NCBI RefSeq assembly: GCF_000426765.1
Contig: NZ_AUFZ01000019.1
Location: 118,208 to 182,207, forward strand
Length of the DNA: 64,000 nt
Source of the DNA: Vibrio litoralis DSM 17657
GTDB lineage: Bacteria > Pseudomonadota > Gammaproteobacteria > Enterobacterales > Vibrionaceae
Reading direction: 5' to 3'
Shown: in pieces, positions 9,190-17,650 of the stretch
Position numbering within the stretch: the stretch's first letter is position 1
Layout of the letters: every line of letters begins with the position of its first letter
Made by a program: the position numbers and the translations under genes
Notes under the pieces: model-generated
What the model was told of the DNA's origin: nothing
Database searches by the model: none
The model's input: only the letters and a program-made list of their open reading frames with translations

Positions 9190-11298
9190 ATGAGCTTTCA
9201 TTGGTTAGATTGGTCACAAACCCCATGGGGAAAGGCAACCGCTCCCCAATGGCGATATGCGATTCGTAATGCTCTGGCATTAACGCTGGCTTTATATGTG
9301 GCGTTTGTGCTCGATCTAGAACAGCCATATTGGGCATTAACGTCTGCGGCAGTAGTGAGCTTTCCCACTTTTGGTAGTGTAATCAGTAAAAGCTTAGGCC
9401 GGATATTTGGTAGTTTTTTAGGGGCTTTTGCGACCTATCATATCGTTGGTCATACTTTAAATGATCCCTGGCTGTTCACTTTCTATATGTCATTGTGGAT
9501 GGCTATCTGTACCTATATAGCCAGTCATTATGAAAACAATGTGTCTTATGCTTTTCAGCTAGCAGGCTATACAGCGGCGATTATTGGCTATACCACGGTT
9601 AACAGTACCGATACTCACATGCTGTTTGAAATTACTCAGGCGCGTGTGTGTGAAGTAGTTGTCGGTATTTTGTGTAGCGGTGTGATGATGATGATCTTGC
9701 CGAGTACTTCAGATGGTGTGACGCTCATCAGCACATTACGTCAGATGCATGCCAAACTGCTCGACCACTTTGAACTACTCTCACACCCAGAGTCTTATCA
9801 CCCGGATGCTCATAATAAAGATCTTCATGACAAGATCCGCCTTTCTCATGAGACGGTGATTGGTAAAATTCTCTCCATGAACTTATTGCGTGTGCAAGCC
9901 TATTGGAGCCATTACCAATTACGTTATCAAGACAGCTACCTTAATCACTTATTGCAGCAACAACTGCAGATGACCAGTCATATTTCCAGCTTGCGTCGAA
10001 TGCTGGTGAATTGGCCGAATCCGCCTGAACATCTATCGAGTGTTTTGCTTGAGATCCAGCAAGGTTTACAGTCCGGTCAGCTAAACCAATACAGCCTAGC
10101 GCAGAAATTAGCGTTAATTAAACCACTGCGTGATGATGACTTTCGCCACCATGCCTTTTGGTTGCGCTTATGTCAGTTTTGTAAGTTATACCTACGCTGC
10201 TCAGACACCTTACACTCGATTGAAAATATGTCACCAGGGCATCAACGCTCTCTAGGGGTAGTACCGAAACGAAGCCGAATTCGTCGCCATACCGATAATA
10301 TTGAAGCGATATACAATGGATTACGAACTTTCGTTTGTTTAATGACTTGCAGCTGGTTTTGGATTAACTCTCAATGGGATATGGGGGCGGGCGCTGCAAC
10401 CTTAGCGGCAGTGAGTTGTATATTGAGCACAACGAGTCCTGCCCCGATGGTGTCGCTGACGATAATGTTGCGATCGGTATTATGGCTGTGCGTTTCAGTG
10501 TTTATTCTAAAGTTTGGTATTTTATTACAAATAAGCACTTTTGAACCGTTCGCTATCCTGTTGTTATTGATTGTGATGACAATGGAGCTAAAAAAGCTAC
10601 AATCGGTGAGAAATGCCGGCTTGTGGGGAATGTTAATTGTATTTATGGGGACTTTTATCGGATTAACGAATCCTCCTAGCTATGATTATCAACCTTTTGT
10701 TAATACCAATGTCAGTATGATAGTTGGGATTTTATTTTCAGCGGTGGCATTCCATGTACTTAAGCCAAGCTCTGATCGCCGTAGAGGTCTGCGTATCGCT
10801 AAAGCGTTAAGACGCGATGTATTGAACCAATTAAGCTCACGTTCAGGGATGGATCACTTTGAGTTTGAATCTTTGGTGTATAACCGGATTAACCGTTTAA
10901 GCCAAAGTAAAGATCAATGCACTCGCCTAGGCTTATTGCGTTTAGGGGTGGTGACCTTAAACTGTCAACACGCTATATACCAGTTAAAAACCATGCATTC
11001 ACCGCAAGCTGAAGAAGCTCTACAAATGGTTCAAGGTTATTTATACCAAGTATATCAATCGATGAAGATAAAGCAGGTTTGGTTTATCGCTCATAATTGG
11101 GAGTTCCACTATTCCCATGATGAAGTACTATTACAACAATCACTCGATTCATTGATGCAATTAAGTGAATCATTAGCAAATGAAGGGCAAATAGCGCTAT
11201 CTGGCGTAGTTTGGCGCTTATATTGTAGTCTGTTGCAATTACAACAAGTGAATGTGGCAGATAATGGAAAAAGTTTGGAACTTAAGACTCAATCGTGA
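9190..11298 (+). CDS. aaeB: FUSC-family inner-membrane efflux protein, AaeB-like
   Basis: A 702-residue member of the fusaric acid resistance/AaeB transporter family. It shows two hydrophobic halves (about residues 25-175 and 375-515), each with several membrane segments, separated and followed by soluble helical regions, the usual FUSC arrangement. The N-terminal motif YWALTSAAVVSFPTFGSVISKSLGR is typical. It starts 12 bp after the adaptor gene, so both are translated from one message. Together with the adaptor it would export aromatic or weakly acidic compounds; substrate unproven. A strong terminator follows at 11359-11389. Confidence 0.85.
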   Translation: MSFHWLDWSQTPWGKATAPQWRYAIRNALALTLALYVAFVLDLEQPYWALTSAAVVSFPTFGSVISKSLGRIFGSFLGAFATYHIVGHTLNDPWLFTFYMSLWMAICTYIASHYENNVSYAFQLAGYTAAIIGYTTVNSTDTHMLFEITQARVCEVVVGILCSGVMMMILPSTSDGVTLISTLRQMHAKLLDHFELLSHPESYHPDAHNKDLHDKIRLSHETVIGKILSMNLLRVQAYWSHYQLRYQDSYLNHLLQQQLQMTSHISSLRRMLVNWPNPPEHLSSVLLEIQQGLQSGQLNQYSLAQKLALIKPLRDDDFRHHAFWLRLCQFCKLYLRCSDTLHSIENMSPGHQRSLGVVPKRSRIRRHTDNIEAIYNGLRTFVCLMTCSWFWINSQWDMGAGAATLAAVSCILSTTSPAPMVSLTIMLRSVLWLCVSVFILKFGILLQISTFEPFAILLLLIVMTMELKKLQSVRNAGLWGMLIVFMGTFIGLTNPPSYDYQPFVNTNVSMIVGILFSAVAFHVLKPSSDRRRGLRIAKALRRDVLNQLSSRSGMDHFEFESLVYNRINRLSQSKDQCTRLGLLRLGVVTLNCQHAIYQLKTMHSPQAEEALQMVQGYLYQVYQSMKIKQVWFIAHNWEFHYSHDEVLLQQSLDSLMQLSESLANEGQIALSGVVWRLYCSLLQLQQVNVADNGKSLELKTQS

Positions 11299-11358
11299 GT
11301 CTTAATAAATACCACTGCTTTTTCTTAATTTGAATCCTGTGATTAAAATTTAAGATGA

Positions 11359-11389
11359 CCCCGCTTCGGATTAGAATGCGGGGTTTTTT
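11359..11389 (+). terminator. intrinsic terminator after aaeB
   Basis: CCCCGC at 11359-11364 pairs with GCGGGG at 11378-11383 and is followed by TTTTTTG. It ends the efflux operon, and the reverse strand shows the same stem below the 36-codon ORF. Confidence 0.85.
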
Positions 11390-11409
11390 GTTTTTATCCA
11401 TTTGTACTT

Positions 11410-11520
11410 TTACCAATCAGCGTTTTTTGACCAGTCTTGTTTGAGATTGTCATTTGAAAAGTAGTAAGCAGCATGCCAACCATCTTGGATTTTAGATATC
11501 TTTTGGAGTAAATTTTTCAT
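11410..11520 (-). CDS. candidate 36-residue small protein divergent from oxyR
   Basis: I do not recognise this protein. The leftward frame starts MKNLLQKISKIQDGWHAAYY and ends DWSKNADW, giving 36 residues rich in Lys, Asp, Asn and aromatic residues, with no signal peptide or membrane segment. CGAGGTAAAGAATG gives an AGGT ribosome-binding site 6 bases before the ATG. Immediately upstream on the same strand is an intrinsic-terminator-like hairpin (11532-11559), and further upstream the OxyR site of the divergent oxyR gene. The sensible composition, clean start signal and stop before the aaeB terminator favour a real gene. Induction by OxyR is inference. Absence of homologues, or synonymous and non-synonymous changes at equal rates, would argue against it. 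Confidence 0.55.
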   Translation of the reverse strand: MKNLLQKISKIQDGWHAAYYFSNDNLKQDWSKNADW

Positions 11521-11531
11521 TCTTTACCTCG

Positions 11532-11559
11532 AAAAAAAAGAGGCCAAAAGGGCAGCCTC
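11532..11559 (-). terminator. terminator-like hairpin on the strand opposite oxyR
   Basis: On the minus strand, GAGGC and GCCTC form a stem around a 10-base loop, followed by eight Ts. It lies between the oxyR control region and the 36-codon ORF, so a leftward transcript starting near the OxyR site would meet it after only about 50 bases. It could end a short RNA or act as an attenuator for the small ORF. Confidence 0.65.
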
Positions 11560-11616
11560 AAAGTAGTGAAGTGCGGTTGTTGGGGTTATTATTATGAAAA
11601 ATCTTTGATAGCCCCA

Positions 11617-11653
11617 ATCGTTTGGTGCTATTGTTTTGATAGTTTTTTACTAT
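11617..11653. promoter_or_regulatory. OxyR binding site upstream of oxyR
   Basis: Four half-sites occur at exactly the phasing of the OxyR tetramer motif ATAG-N7-CTAT-N7-ATAG-N7-CTAT. ATCG (11617, 3 of 4), CTAT (11628), ATAG (11639) and CTAT (11650) are each separated by 7 bases. The site ends one base before the GGAG ribosome-binding site of oxyR, so binding would block oxyR itself (autorepression) and could activate a divergent leftward promoter with a CATAAT -10 near 11591-11596. Confidence 0.85.
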
Positions 11654-11664
11654 GGAGTTGTTGT

Positions 11665-12552
11665 GTGAATATCCGTGATTTTGAATATTTAGTGGCACTA
11701 GCGGAACATAAACATTTTCGTAAAGCAGCAGAAGCGTGCTTTGTTAGCCAGCCGACCTTAAGTGGCCAAATTAGAAAAATGGAAGATGAGCTAGGGACTT
11801 CGTTACTTGAACGTAGTAGCCGTCGAGTCCTATTTACTGATTCCGGCTTACAACTGGTCTCTCAAGCCAAGCGCGTATTGGCAGAAGTGAAAACCTTTAC
11901 CGATATGGCCAGTTTGCAAGGTAAGGAAATGAGTGGGCCTCTGCATATTGGCTTTATTCCAACGGTTGGTCCTTATTTGTTGCCACGCATCATTCAACCG
12001 TTAAAAAAAGCTTTTCCTGATCTCGAATTATTTTTGCATGAAGCGCAAACTCACCAATTAGTCAGACTATTAGAAGAAGGGCGTTTAGATTGTATCGTGC
12101 TTGCTTCGGTGGCGGAAACTCAGCCTTTTATTGAACTAGATATGTTTGATGAGCCATTAATAATGGCGGTGCCTGAAGCGCACCCATGGGCCGAAAAGAC
12201 AGAGTTAGAAATGGAGCAATTAAAAGGCCATACTGTACTTTCTCTTGGCGATGGTCATTGCTTACGTGATCAAGCTTTAGGTTTTTGTTTTGCTGCGGGC
12301 GCTAATGATGATGATCGTTTTAAAGCGACCAGTTTAGAAACCTTGCGAAACATGGTCGCAGCGGGTGGTGGCGTGACTTTGTTACCACAATTGTCTGTTC
12401 CTAAAGAAAAGATTAAAGACGGCGTGTGCTATTTAAAAGCGATCAACCCTACGCCTAGTCGTAAACTAGTACTTGCTTATCGACCGGGTTCACCATTAAG
12501 AAAACGTTTTGAGAAGCTTGCTGAATTTATTTCTCAGACTGTGGATATTTAA
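11665..12552 (+). CDS. oxyR: hydrogen-peroxide-sensing LysR-type regulator OxyR
   Basis: OxyR activates catalase, peroxiredoxin and related genes when peroxide oxidises two cysteines. An N-terminal winged helix-turn-helix (NIRDFEYLVALAEHKHFRKA) precedes the LysR sensing domain. Counting from GTG at 11665 puts the redox cysteines at Cys199 (GHCLRD) and Cys208 (GFCFAAG), identical to E. coli numbering, which supports this start over the longer in-frame extension to 11566. GGAG lies 7 bases upstream. Length 295 residues. A perfect-phase OxyR site overlaps the leader, indicating autoregulation. It is convergent with mrcA across a shared terminator. Confidence 0.97.
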   Translation: MNIRDFEYLVALAEHKHFRKAAEACFVSQPTLSGQIRKMEDELGTSLLERSSRRVLFTDSGLQLVSQAKRVLAEVKTFTDMASLQGKEMSGPLHIGFIPTVGPYLLPRIIQPLKKAFPDLELFLHEAQTHQLVRLLEEGRLDCIVLASVAETQPFIELDMFDEPLIMAVPEAHPWAEKTELEMEQLKGHTVLSLGDGHCLRDQALGFCFAAGANDDDRFKATSLETLRNMVAAGGGVTLLPQLSVPKEKIKDGVCYLKAINPTPSRKLVLAYRPGSPLRKRFEKLAEFISQTVDI

Positions 12553-12580
12553 TCTATATAAAAGAAATTTTGAATAGAAA

Positions 12581-12609
12581 AAGAGGCCATCGAATATCGA
12601 TGGCCTCTT
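12581..12609. terminator. bidirectional terminator between oxyR and mrcA
   Basis: A perfect 12-bp stem, AAGAGGCCATCG with CGATGGCCTCTT, closes a 5-base loop. The minus-strand tail TTTTTCTATTC is strong for mrcA; the plus-strand tail TTTGTTATTT is adequate for oxyR. Confidence 0.85.
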
Positions 12610-12637
12610 TGTTATTTAGAATCATTTAAAGCAAGAC

Positions 12638-15205
12638 TTAGAATAAGCTATCGCCATCTTCATCTTCAGAATAGAGATCGGTACCTTGATCTTCTACTAC
12701 TGACTCGGTTGGTTGAGTGCCTGCTTCAAAGTATTCCCACATTGAAGAATCATCATTTTTATCGGTGAGCAAGCCACTGTCTCGGTCAATACGTACACGA
12801 ATGATTCCTGGTGGTAATTGTTTTTCTTGTTCAGGTACATCTTTCAGGGCAATTCTCATAAACTCAACCCAAGCTGGTTGAGCTGTTGTTGCACCGGATT
12901 CGCTACCGTTATATTGCTCTTTGCGATCAAAGTTTGCGTTCGCTGCGGTATAACCAAGCGGACGGTTCGCACCATCAAAACCTACCCAAGTACTGGCAAC
13001 AATGCCCGGACCGTAACCGTTATACCAAGTATCTACCGAGTCGTTGGTGGTACCGGTTTTACCACCGATATCACGGCGTTTTAATACTTGTCCACGCCAG
13101 CCTGTACCATTCCAGCCAGTGCCGTTACTCCAAACGCCGCCACCCCAAATATTGCTGTACATCATTTCACGCACGAGGAACGCAGTTTGTGGTGAAATGA
13201 CTTTTTCAGCGTATTTAGGTTGCTCTTCTGTGCCTTGGTCATCGACCACAATAGGCTCATTTGAACAGTTACTTTCACACACTTTGGTTGGATTTGAGCG
13301 GAAAACTAAATCACCGTATGGACCGTTAACGTGATCAATATAGTAAGGCTCTACGTAGTAACCACCGTTGGCAAATACCGCAATACCCTGTGCCATCTTG
13401 ATTGGTGTTAAGCTACCGGCGCCCAGTGCAATAGTTTCTGAATGCGGTAGTTTTTCCGGGTCGAAACCAAAGCGAGGTAGATAGTCTAGTACACCATCTA
13501 GGCCAACACGGCGTAGAGTACGTACTGCCATTACGTTTTTCGATTGAGCTAAGCCACGGCGTAACATGGTTGGACCTAAATATACCGGTGGTGAGTTTTT
13601 GGGACGCCATGCCGTGCCTTGACCCTTATCCCATTGGTTAATTGGTGCATCGTTAATTAAGGTTGCTAAGGTTAAGCCTTTATCTACGGCAGATGAGTAG
13701 ATGAAAGGTTTAATACTAGAGCCCACTTGACGCTCTGCCATAGTGGCACGATCAAATTTACTGTGTACAAAGTTAAAACCACCAACTAGTGATAGAACTG
13801 CGCCATCATCAGGGTTCAATGCGACAAAAGCAGTATTCACAATAGGTACTTGGCTTAACTGCCAGGTTGAGTTGGCAATTGGATCAACGGTTTCTTCTTC
13901 GGCGTTTGCTTGTTGGTCTAAAGCATTTTCCGTTTCTTCAACCGCAGGTTTTTCTTCTAAAACACCCATTGGACGAACCCAGATTTGCTGACCGATTTCT
14001 AGCATATCAGCCGCTTTAGATGGCGCTGGGCCTTGGCGTTTATCGTTATAGTATTTACGCGCCCATTTCAAACCGTCCCATTCAATGGTTTGTTCACCGC
14101 GGTTTTTGATATACACGGTGGCAGAACGTTGAGAAATACCTGTTACTAGAGCAGGATGAATTAACCCAAAGGTCGGTTTATCTTTTAGATATTTGTCCAT
14201 TTGTTCTACAGTGAAAGCCGTTTCTTGTGGTTTCCAAGCCACGGCTTCTGCGCCACGGTAGCCATGACGTTCGTCATAGTTAAGTAGATTACCAATCGCG
14301 GCTTGGTTAGCGGCTTCTTGTAAGTTAGATTTCACCGTAGTGTAAACCTGCATACCTGAGCTATAAGCATCTTCACCGTAACGTTTTACCGCCCAACTAC
14401 GTGCTAATTCAGCAACATAAGGGGCATTTACTTCAATATGAGCACCGTGATATTTGCCATCAATCGGTTCTGCATCAGCAGCATCAAATTCTTCTTGAGT
14501 GATGTATTTCTCTTCTAGCATACGAAGCAATACAACATGACGACGAGTTTTCGCACGATCAATCGAGTAGATAGGGTTCATGGTCGATGGTGCTTTTGGT
14601 AAACCCGCAATAATTGCCATCTCACCTAGCGTTAAATCTTTCGGCTCTTTCCCAAAATAACTTAAAGAGGCTGCTCCTACACCATAAGAGCGATATCCCA
14701 AATAAATTTTGTTGAGGTACAGCTCTAGAATTTCTTGTTTATTAAGAATTTGTTCAATGTGAATCGCGATAAAAATTTCTTTGATTTTACGCATGATCTT
14801 TTTGTCATTCGACAAGAAGAAGTTACGCGCAAGCTGCTGAGTGATGGTACTCGCACCTTGTTTCGCTGAGCCTGAAATTGCCACTACGACAGCGGCACGC
14901 ACAATACCAATTGGGTCAATACCATAGTGTTGGTAATAGCGGCTATCTTCCGTTGCGATGAAGGCTTCTTGCATTTGCAGCGGAATATCATCGAGCTTAA
15001 GAGGGATGCGTCGTTTTTCACCAAACTGAGCAATTAGCTTTCCATCTTGGCTATAGACTTGCATTGGGGTTTGCAGTTGTACGTTCTTCAAAGTTGCAAC
15101 GTCTGGGAGCTGAGGTTTTAGGTAGTAATAGAACCCAAAAATTGTTGTCACTCCAAGAATCATGCAAACAAATGAAAAAATGAGCAATGGCTTTATGAAC
15201 TTCAC
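12638..15205 (-). CDS. mrcA: penicillin-binding protein 1A, bifunctional transglycosylase/transpeptidase
   Basis: PBP1A polymerises and crosslinks peptidoglycan in the periplasm. One N-terminal membrane anchor (about residues 5-27) is followed by the GT51 domain (ATEDSRYYQHYGIDPIGI, GASTITQQLARN, EILELYLNKIYLG), an OB-like insert, and a transpeptidase domain with SSIKPF (catalytic Ser), SKN, and KTGTTND. The C-terminal tail is acidic. A longer reading begins at 15274, but GTG at 15205 has AGGGA 8 bases upstream and gives the standard start KFIKPLLIF, for 855 residues. It is divergent from pilM, the arrangement usual in gamma-proteobacteria. Function in cell elongation is inferred from the family. 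Confidence 0.96.
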   Translation of the reverse strand: MKFIKPLLIFSFVCMILGVTTIFGFYYYLKPQLPDVATLKNVQLQTPMQVYSQDGKLIAQFGEKRRIPLKLDDIPLQMQEAFIATEDSRYYQHYGIDPIGIVRAAVVVAISGSAKQGASTITQQLARNFFLSNDKKIMRKIKEIFIAIHIEQILNKQEILELYLNKIYLGYRSYGVGAASLSYFGKEPKDLTLGEMAIIAGLPKAPSTMNPIYSIDRAKTRRHVVLLRMLEEKYITQEEFDAADAEPIDGKYHGAHIEVNAPYVAELARSWAVKRYGEDAYSSGMQVYTTVKSNLQEAANQAAIGNLLNYDERHGYRGAEAVAWKPQETAFTVEQMDKYLKDKPTFGLIHPALVTGISQRSATVYIKNRGEQTIEWDGLKWARKYYNDKRQGPAPSKAADMLEIGQQIWVRPMGVLEEKPAVEETENALDQQANAEEETVDPIANSTWQLSQVPIVNTAFVALNPDDGAVLSLVGGFNFVHSKFDRATMAERQVGSSIKPFIYSSAVDKGLTLATLINDAPINQWDKGQGTAWRPKNSPPVYLGPTMLRRGLAQSKNVMAVRTLRRVGLDGVLDYLPRFGFDPEKLPHSETIALGAGSLTPIKMAQGIAVFANGGYYVEPYYIDHVNGPYGDLVFRSNPTKVCESNCSNEPIVVDDQGTEEQPKYAEKVISPQTAFLVREMMYSNIWGGGVWSNGTGWNGTGWRGQVLKRRDIGGKTGTTNDSVDTWYNGYGPGIVASTWVGFDGANRPLGYTAANANFDRKEQYNGSESGATTAQPAWVEFMRIALKDVPEQEKQLPPGIIRVRIDRDSGLLTDKNDDSSMWEYFEAGTQPTESVVEDQGTDLYSEDEDGDSLF

Positions 15206-15360
15206 CGGATATTCCCTGATTGAGTAAGGATGTGTCGATATAAACACCTGTACAGTAGGTGCACATATTAGCATATCGCTAAAAAAATGCGTTCTTAACT
15301 TTTTATTTTAATAAGTGATGTCATTTCAATAAGGGATGTTTTTCCATCAGTGATTTGAAT

Positions 15361-15390
15361 TTTAGTAAATCGGCCTATCGGTTTACTAAA
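15361..15390. repeat. inverted repeat upstream of pilM
   Basis: TTTAGTAAA and TTTACTAAA flank a partly palindromic centre (CGGCCTATCG), giving a 30-bp dyad about 70 bp before the pilM start. There is no T-run after it, so an operator or mRNA leader structure is more likely than a terminator. No regulator can be assigned. Confidence 0.5.
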
Positions 15391-15460
15391 TGGTTAAGTG
15401 CGCTTATTTATTCATCCAACCTTTGTTGAGGAGCGATTCCTCTAGCTGGAGCCTAGCAAT

Positions 15461-16477
15461 ATGGGTAAATCTTTCGTCACGGGCATCGATATTGGTCACC
15501 ATAGTATTAAAGCTGTGGTTATGAAACCCGCTGGAGAACTGTTTGAACTGGTGAGTTACAAAGAAGTGCCAGCAACGGAGGCTATTTTTTCAGATAACCA
15601 TACCTTTGATCATCAAGAGATTGTCAAAAAATTAAAAGAGTTAAAAAAACAACTGCCAATGATGGCCAGGAATGTTGTGTTATCCGTGCCAGACAATGCG
15701 GTAATCAGTAAAGTTCTGCATATTGATAGTGAACTAGAAGAACGAGAAAAAGAATTTGCTATCTACCAAGTGTTTGGTCAGCAATCGCCCTTTCCGGTAG
15801 AAGATTTAAGTTTGGATTATGTCAAAGTGGAATCGGATACTTTAAAACGAGCACCGACTTCGACCTATCAAGTTTATGCCACTCGCAAAGAGGTGATAGA
15901 AAGTCGCATGGATGCGGTAAAAAAATCTGGTTTCAAGCCTATTGTGATGGATATTCAAGCTCATGGCCTGCTTCGTGTATGGCAGTTGGCGACTCAAGTG
16001 GATCCCGCTAAGCAAAGTTGGCTGTTAGTTGATATTGGCCATAGCCAAACTTCACTGTGTATTGAGCCGAATAGTCGCCCGGCTTATTACAAAGACATTC
16101 CTTTTGGTACGCAAAACATCAAGCCTTCTCCGGCATTAAGCCTCGATAGTGATTCACCAAGCGTTGAGCTGAATCAGCAAGATGAATTTATTGCTGAATT
16201 AGCGGAGCGTTTAACTCGTCAACTTAGTATGTACGGTTCAGTTAATCAGCAGCAAAAAATAGAAGGGATCTGGTTAACCGGTGGTGGTGCAACTTTAGCG
16301 GCAATCGATGAATATTTATCAGAAAAGCTCGACCTCCCAGTTGAAGTACTTGATCCATTAAAGTTACTGCAAGGCAAAGTAAAAAATAAAAGTGAATCAG
16401 AAGCATGCACATTTAGTGTCGCGGCAGGGTTAGCCATTCGCGGTATTCAATGGCAAGGAGGAAAGCATGTTGCATGA
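15461..16477 (+). CDS. pilM: type IV pilus assembly ATPase-like protein PilM
   Basis: PilM is an actin-like (FtsA-type) cytoplasmic protein that binds the N-terminus of PilN and links the pilus motor to the inner-membrane alignment complex. The nucleotide-binding signature TGIDIGHHSIKAVVM is at residues 8-22 and the second phosphate loop LLVDIGHSQTSL near 190; a C-terminal WLTGGGATL adenosine motif follows. Length 338 is normal. It is the first gene of pilMNOPQ, which in Vibrio serves the chitin-regulated and DNA-uptake pilus. GGAG precedes the ATG. It overlaps pilN by 11 bases. Confidence 0.94.
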   Translation: MGKSFVTGIDIGHHSIKAVVMKPAGELFELVSYKEVPATEAIFSDNHTFDHQEIVKKLKELKKQLPMMARNVVLSVPDNAVISKVLHIDSELEEREKEFAIYQVFGQQSPFPVEDLSLDYVKVESDTLKRAPTSTYQVYATRKEVIESRMDAVKKSGFKPIVMDIQAHGLLRVWQLATQVDPAKQSWLLVDIGHSQTSLCIEPNSRPAYYKDIPFGTQNIKPSPALSLDSDSPSVELNQQDEFIAELAERLTRQLSMYGSVNQQQKIEGIWLTGGGATLAAIDEYLSEKLDLPVEVLDPLKLLQGKVKNKSESEACTFSVAAGLAIRGIQWQGGKHVA

Positions 16478-17066
16478 TATTAACCTGCTGCCATGGCGTG
16501 AAGAAAAGCGTCAGCAATATAAACAACGCTTCTATGGAATGGTGGTTTTAGGGATCTTGGCCGCATTGATGCTGCAATGGTTTGCCAGCTTATATATCGA
16601 TCATTTAAAAGATCAGCAAGAGAGTCGTAATCAACAACTGCAAACTTATATCAGCAAACTTGATAAAGAGTTAGTCAACTTAAAAGAAATTGAAGCCAAA
16701 CATAAATCGATATTAACGCGTTTAAGGTTGGTTGAGTCGCTGCAAAATGAGCGTAATAAAACCACCGATTTTATGAACCTTATGCCGGAGTTAGTTCCCG
16801 AAGGCGTTTATGTCGACAAAATTAAAATGAGTGGTAGAGAAGTGGAAATGGCAGGAGTGAGTGATAGTACCGCTCGTCTGGCGACTATGCTAGATAATTT
16901 CGAAAACTCTACCTGGCTCGTTGATGTGGAAATGCATTCCATTATTTCTGGCAAGGTATTGTTTGGTAAAAAGTTTCAAAGTTTTAAATTGTCATTTCGC
17001 TTTGAAGAAGAACAACCGGAACAAGCGAACGATGGGCAGACTATTGCTAAACAAGGAGGTCAGTAA
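16467..17066 (+). CDS. pilN: type IV pilus alignment protein PilN
   Basis: PilN is an inner-membrane protein that pairs with PilO. The conserved cytoplasmic motif INLLPWREEKR, which docks into PilM, is at residues 5-15, then one membrane segment (about 24-45), a coiled coil, and a periplasmic ferredoxin-like domain. Length 199. The start lies within the last codons of pilM and its stop overlaps the pilO start by one base, so translation is coupled along the operon. Confidence 0.93.
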   Translation: MLHDINLLPWREEKRQQYKQRFYGMVVLGILAALMLQWFASLYIDHLKDQQESRNQQLQTYISKLDKELVNLKEIEAKHKSILTRLRLVESLQNERNKTTDFMNLMPELVPEGVYVDKIKMSGREVEMAGVSDSTARLATMLDNFENSTWLVDVEMHSIISGKVLFGKKFQSFKLSFRFEEEQPEQANDGQTIAKQGGQ

Positions 17067-17650
17067 TGGTCGATTTTCGAGAACTTGATTTTGAAGATAT
17101 GCCGGAATGGCCATTGCTTCCTCAGTTATTAGCGATTGGCGCATTGGTGATCGTGCTGCAAGTTGTCGGCGCTTGGTTTTATTTATCGCCACAGCAAGAT
17201 GAGCTTGAGCAGATTCGTCAACAAGAAGTCACGTTAAAAAGCTCAATTCGAATTAAAGCGGCCAAAGTGGCAGCACTACCGCAGCTACAAGCGCAGCTCG
17301 ATGAATTGAATACCCGCTATCAATATTTATTAAAGCAGTTACCGGTACAAAAAGAGCTGGCGAGCATGCTGTCTTCAGTCAACGATATTGGTATTAAGAA
17401 TGATTTGAGCTTTACCCGTGTTGATTGGGGCGAAAAGCAAGTGCAGGAGTTCTTATATCGCCTGCCACTTAATATTGAGCTTACCGGTGCTTATAACGAT
17501 ATCGGTCAGTTCTCTGAAGCGGTGGCTAAATTGCCACGTATTATCAGCTTGCACAATGTGGAGTGGCAACGCGTGAGTCAAGAAAGTAGTACGTTGCACT
17601 TCCGTGTTCGTGCTTATACCTACCAGTTTAAGCCGGAGGATAATCAATGA
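17066..17650 (+). CDS. pilO: type IV pilus alignment protein PilO
   Basis: PilO forms heterodimers with PilN in the periplasm, bridging the inner-membrane platform and PilP/PilQ. A short cytoplasmic N-terminus (FRELDFEDMPEWP) leads into one membrane segment (about residues 18-40), then a coiled coil and a globular domain. Length 194 fits the family. It overlaps pilN by one base and pilP by four (ATGA). Confidence 0.93.
   Translation: MVDFRELDFEDMPEWPLLPQLLAIGALVIVLQVVGAWFYLSPQQDELEQIRQQEVTLKSSIRIKAAKVAALPQLQAQLDELNTRYQYLLKQLPVQKELASMLSSVNDIGIKNDLSFTRVDWGEKQVQEFLYRLPLNIELTGAYNDIGQFSEAVAKLPRIISLHNVEWQRVSQESSTLHFRVRAYTYQFKPEDNQ

Noticed and set aside
11566..11664. N-terminal extension of oxyR by 33 codons
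   Set aside because: It would run through the OxyR operator; the GTG at 11665 has GGAG and puts the redox cysteines at 199 and 208 as in E. coli.
15275..15460. Search for a CRP-S (competence) site upstream of pilM
   Set aside because: No convincing TGCGA-N6-TCGCA-like site was seen in the gap.
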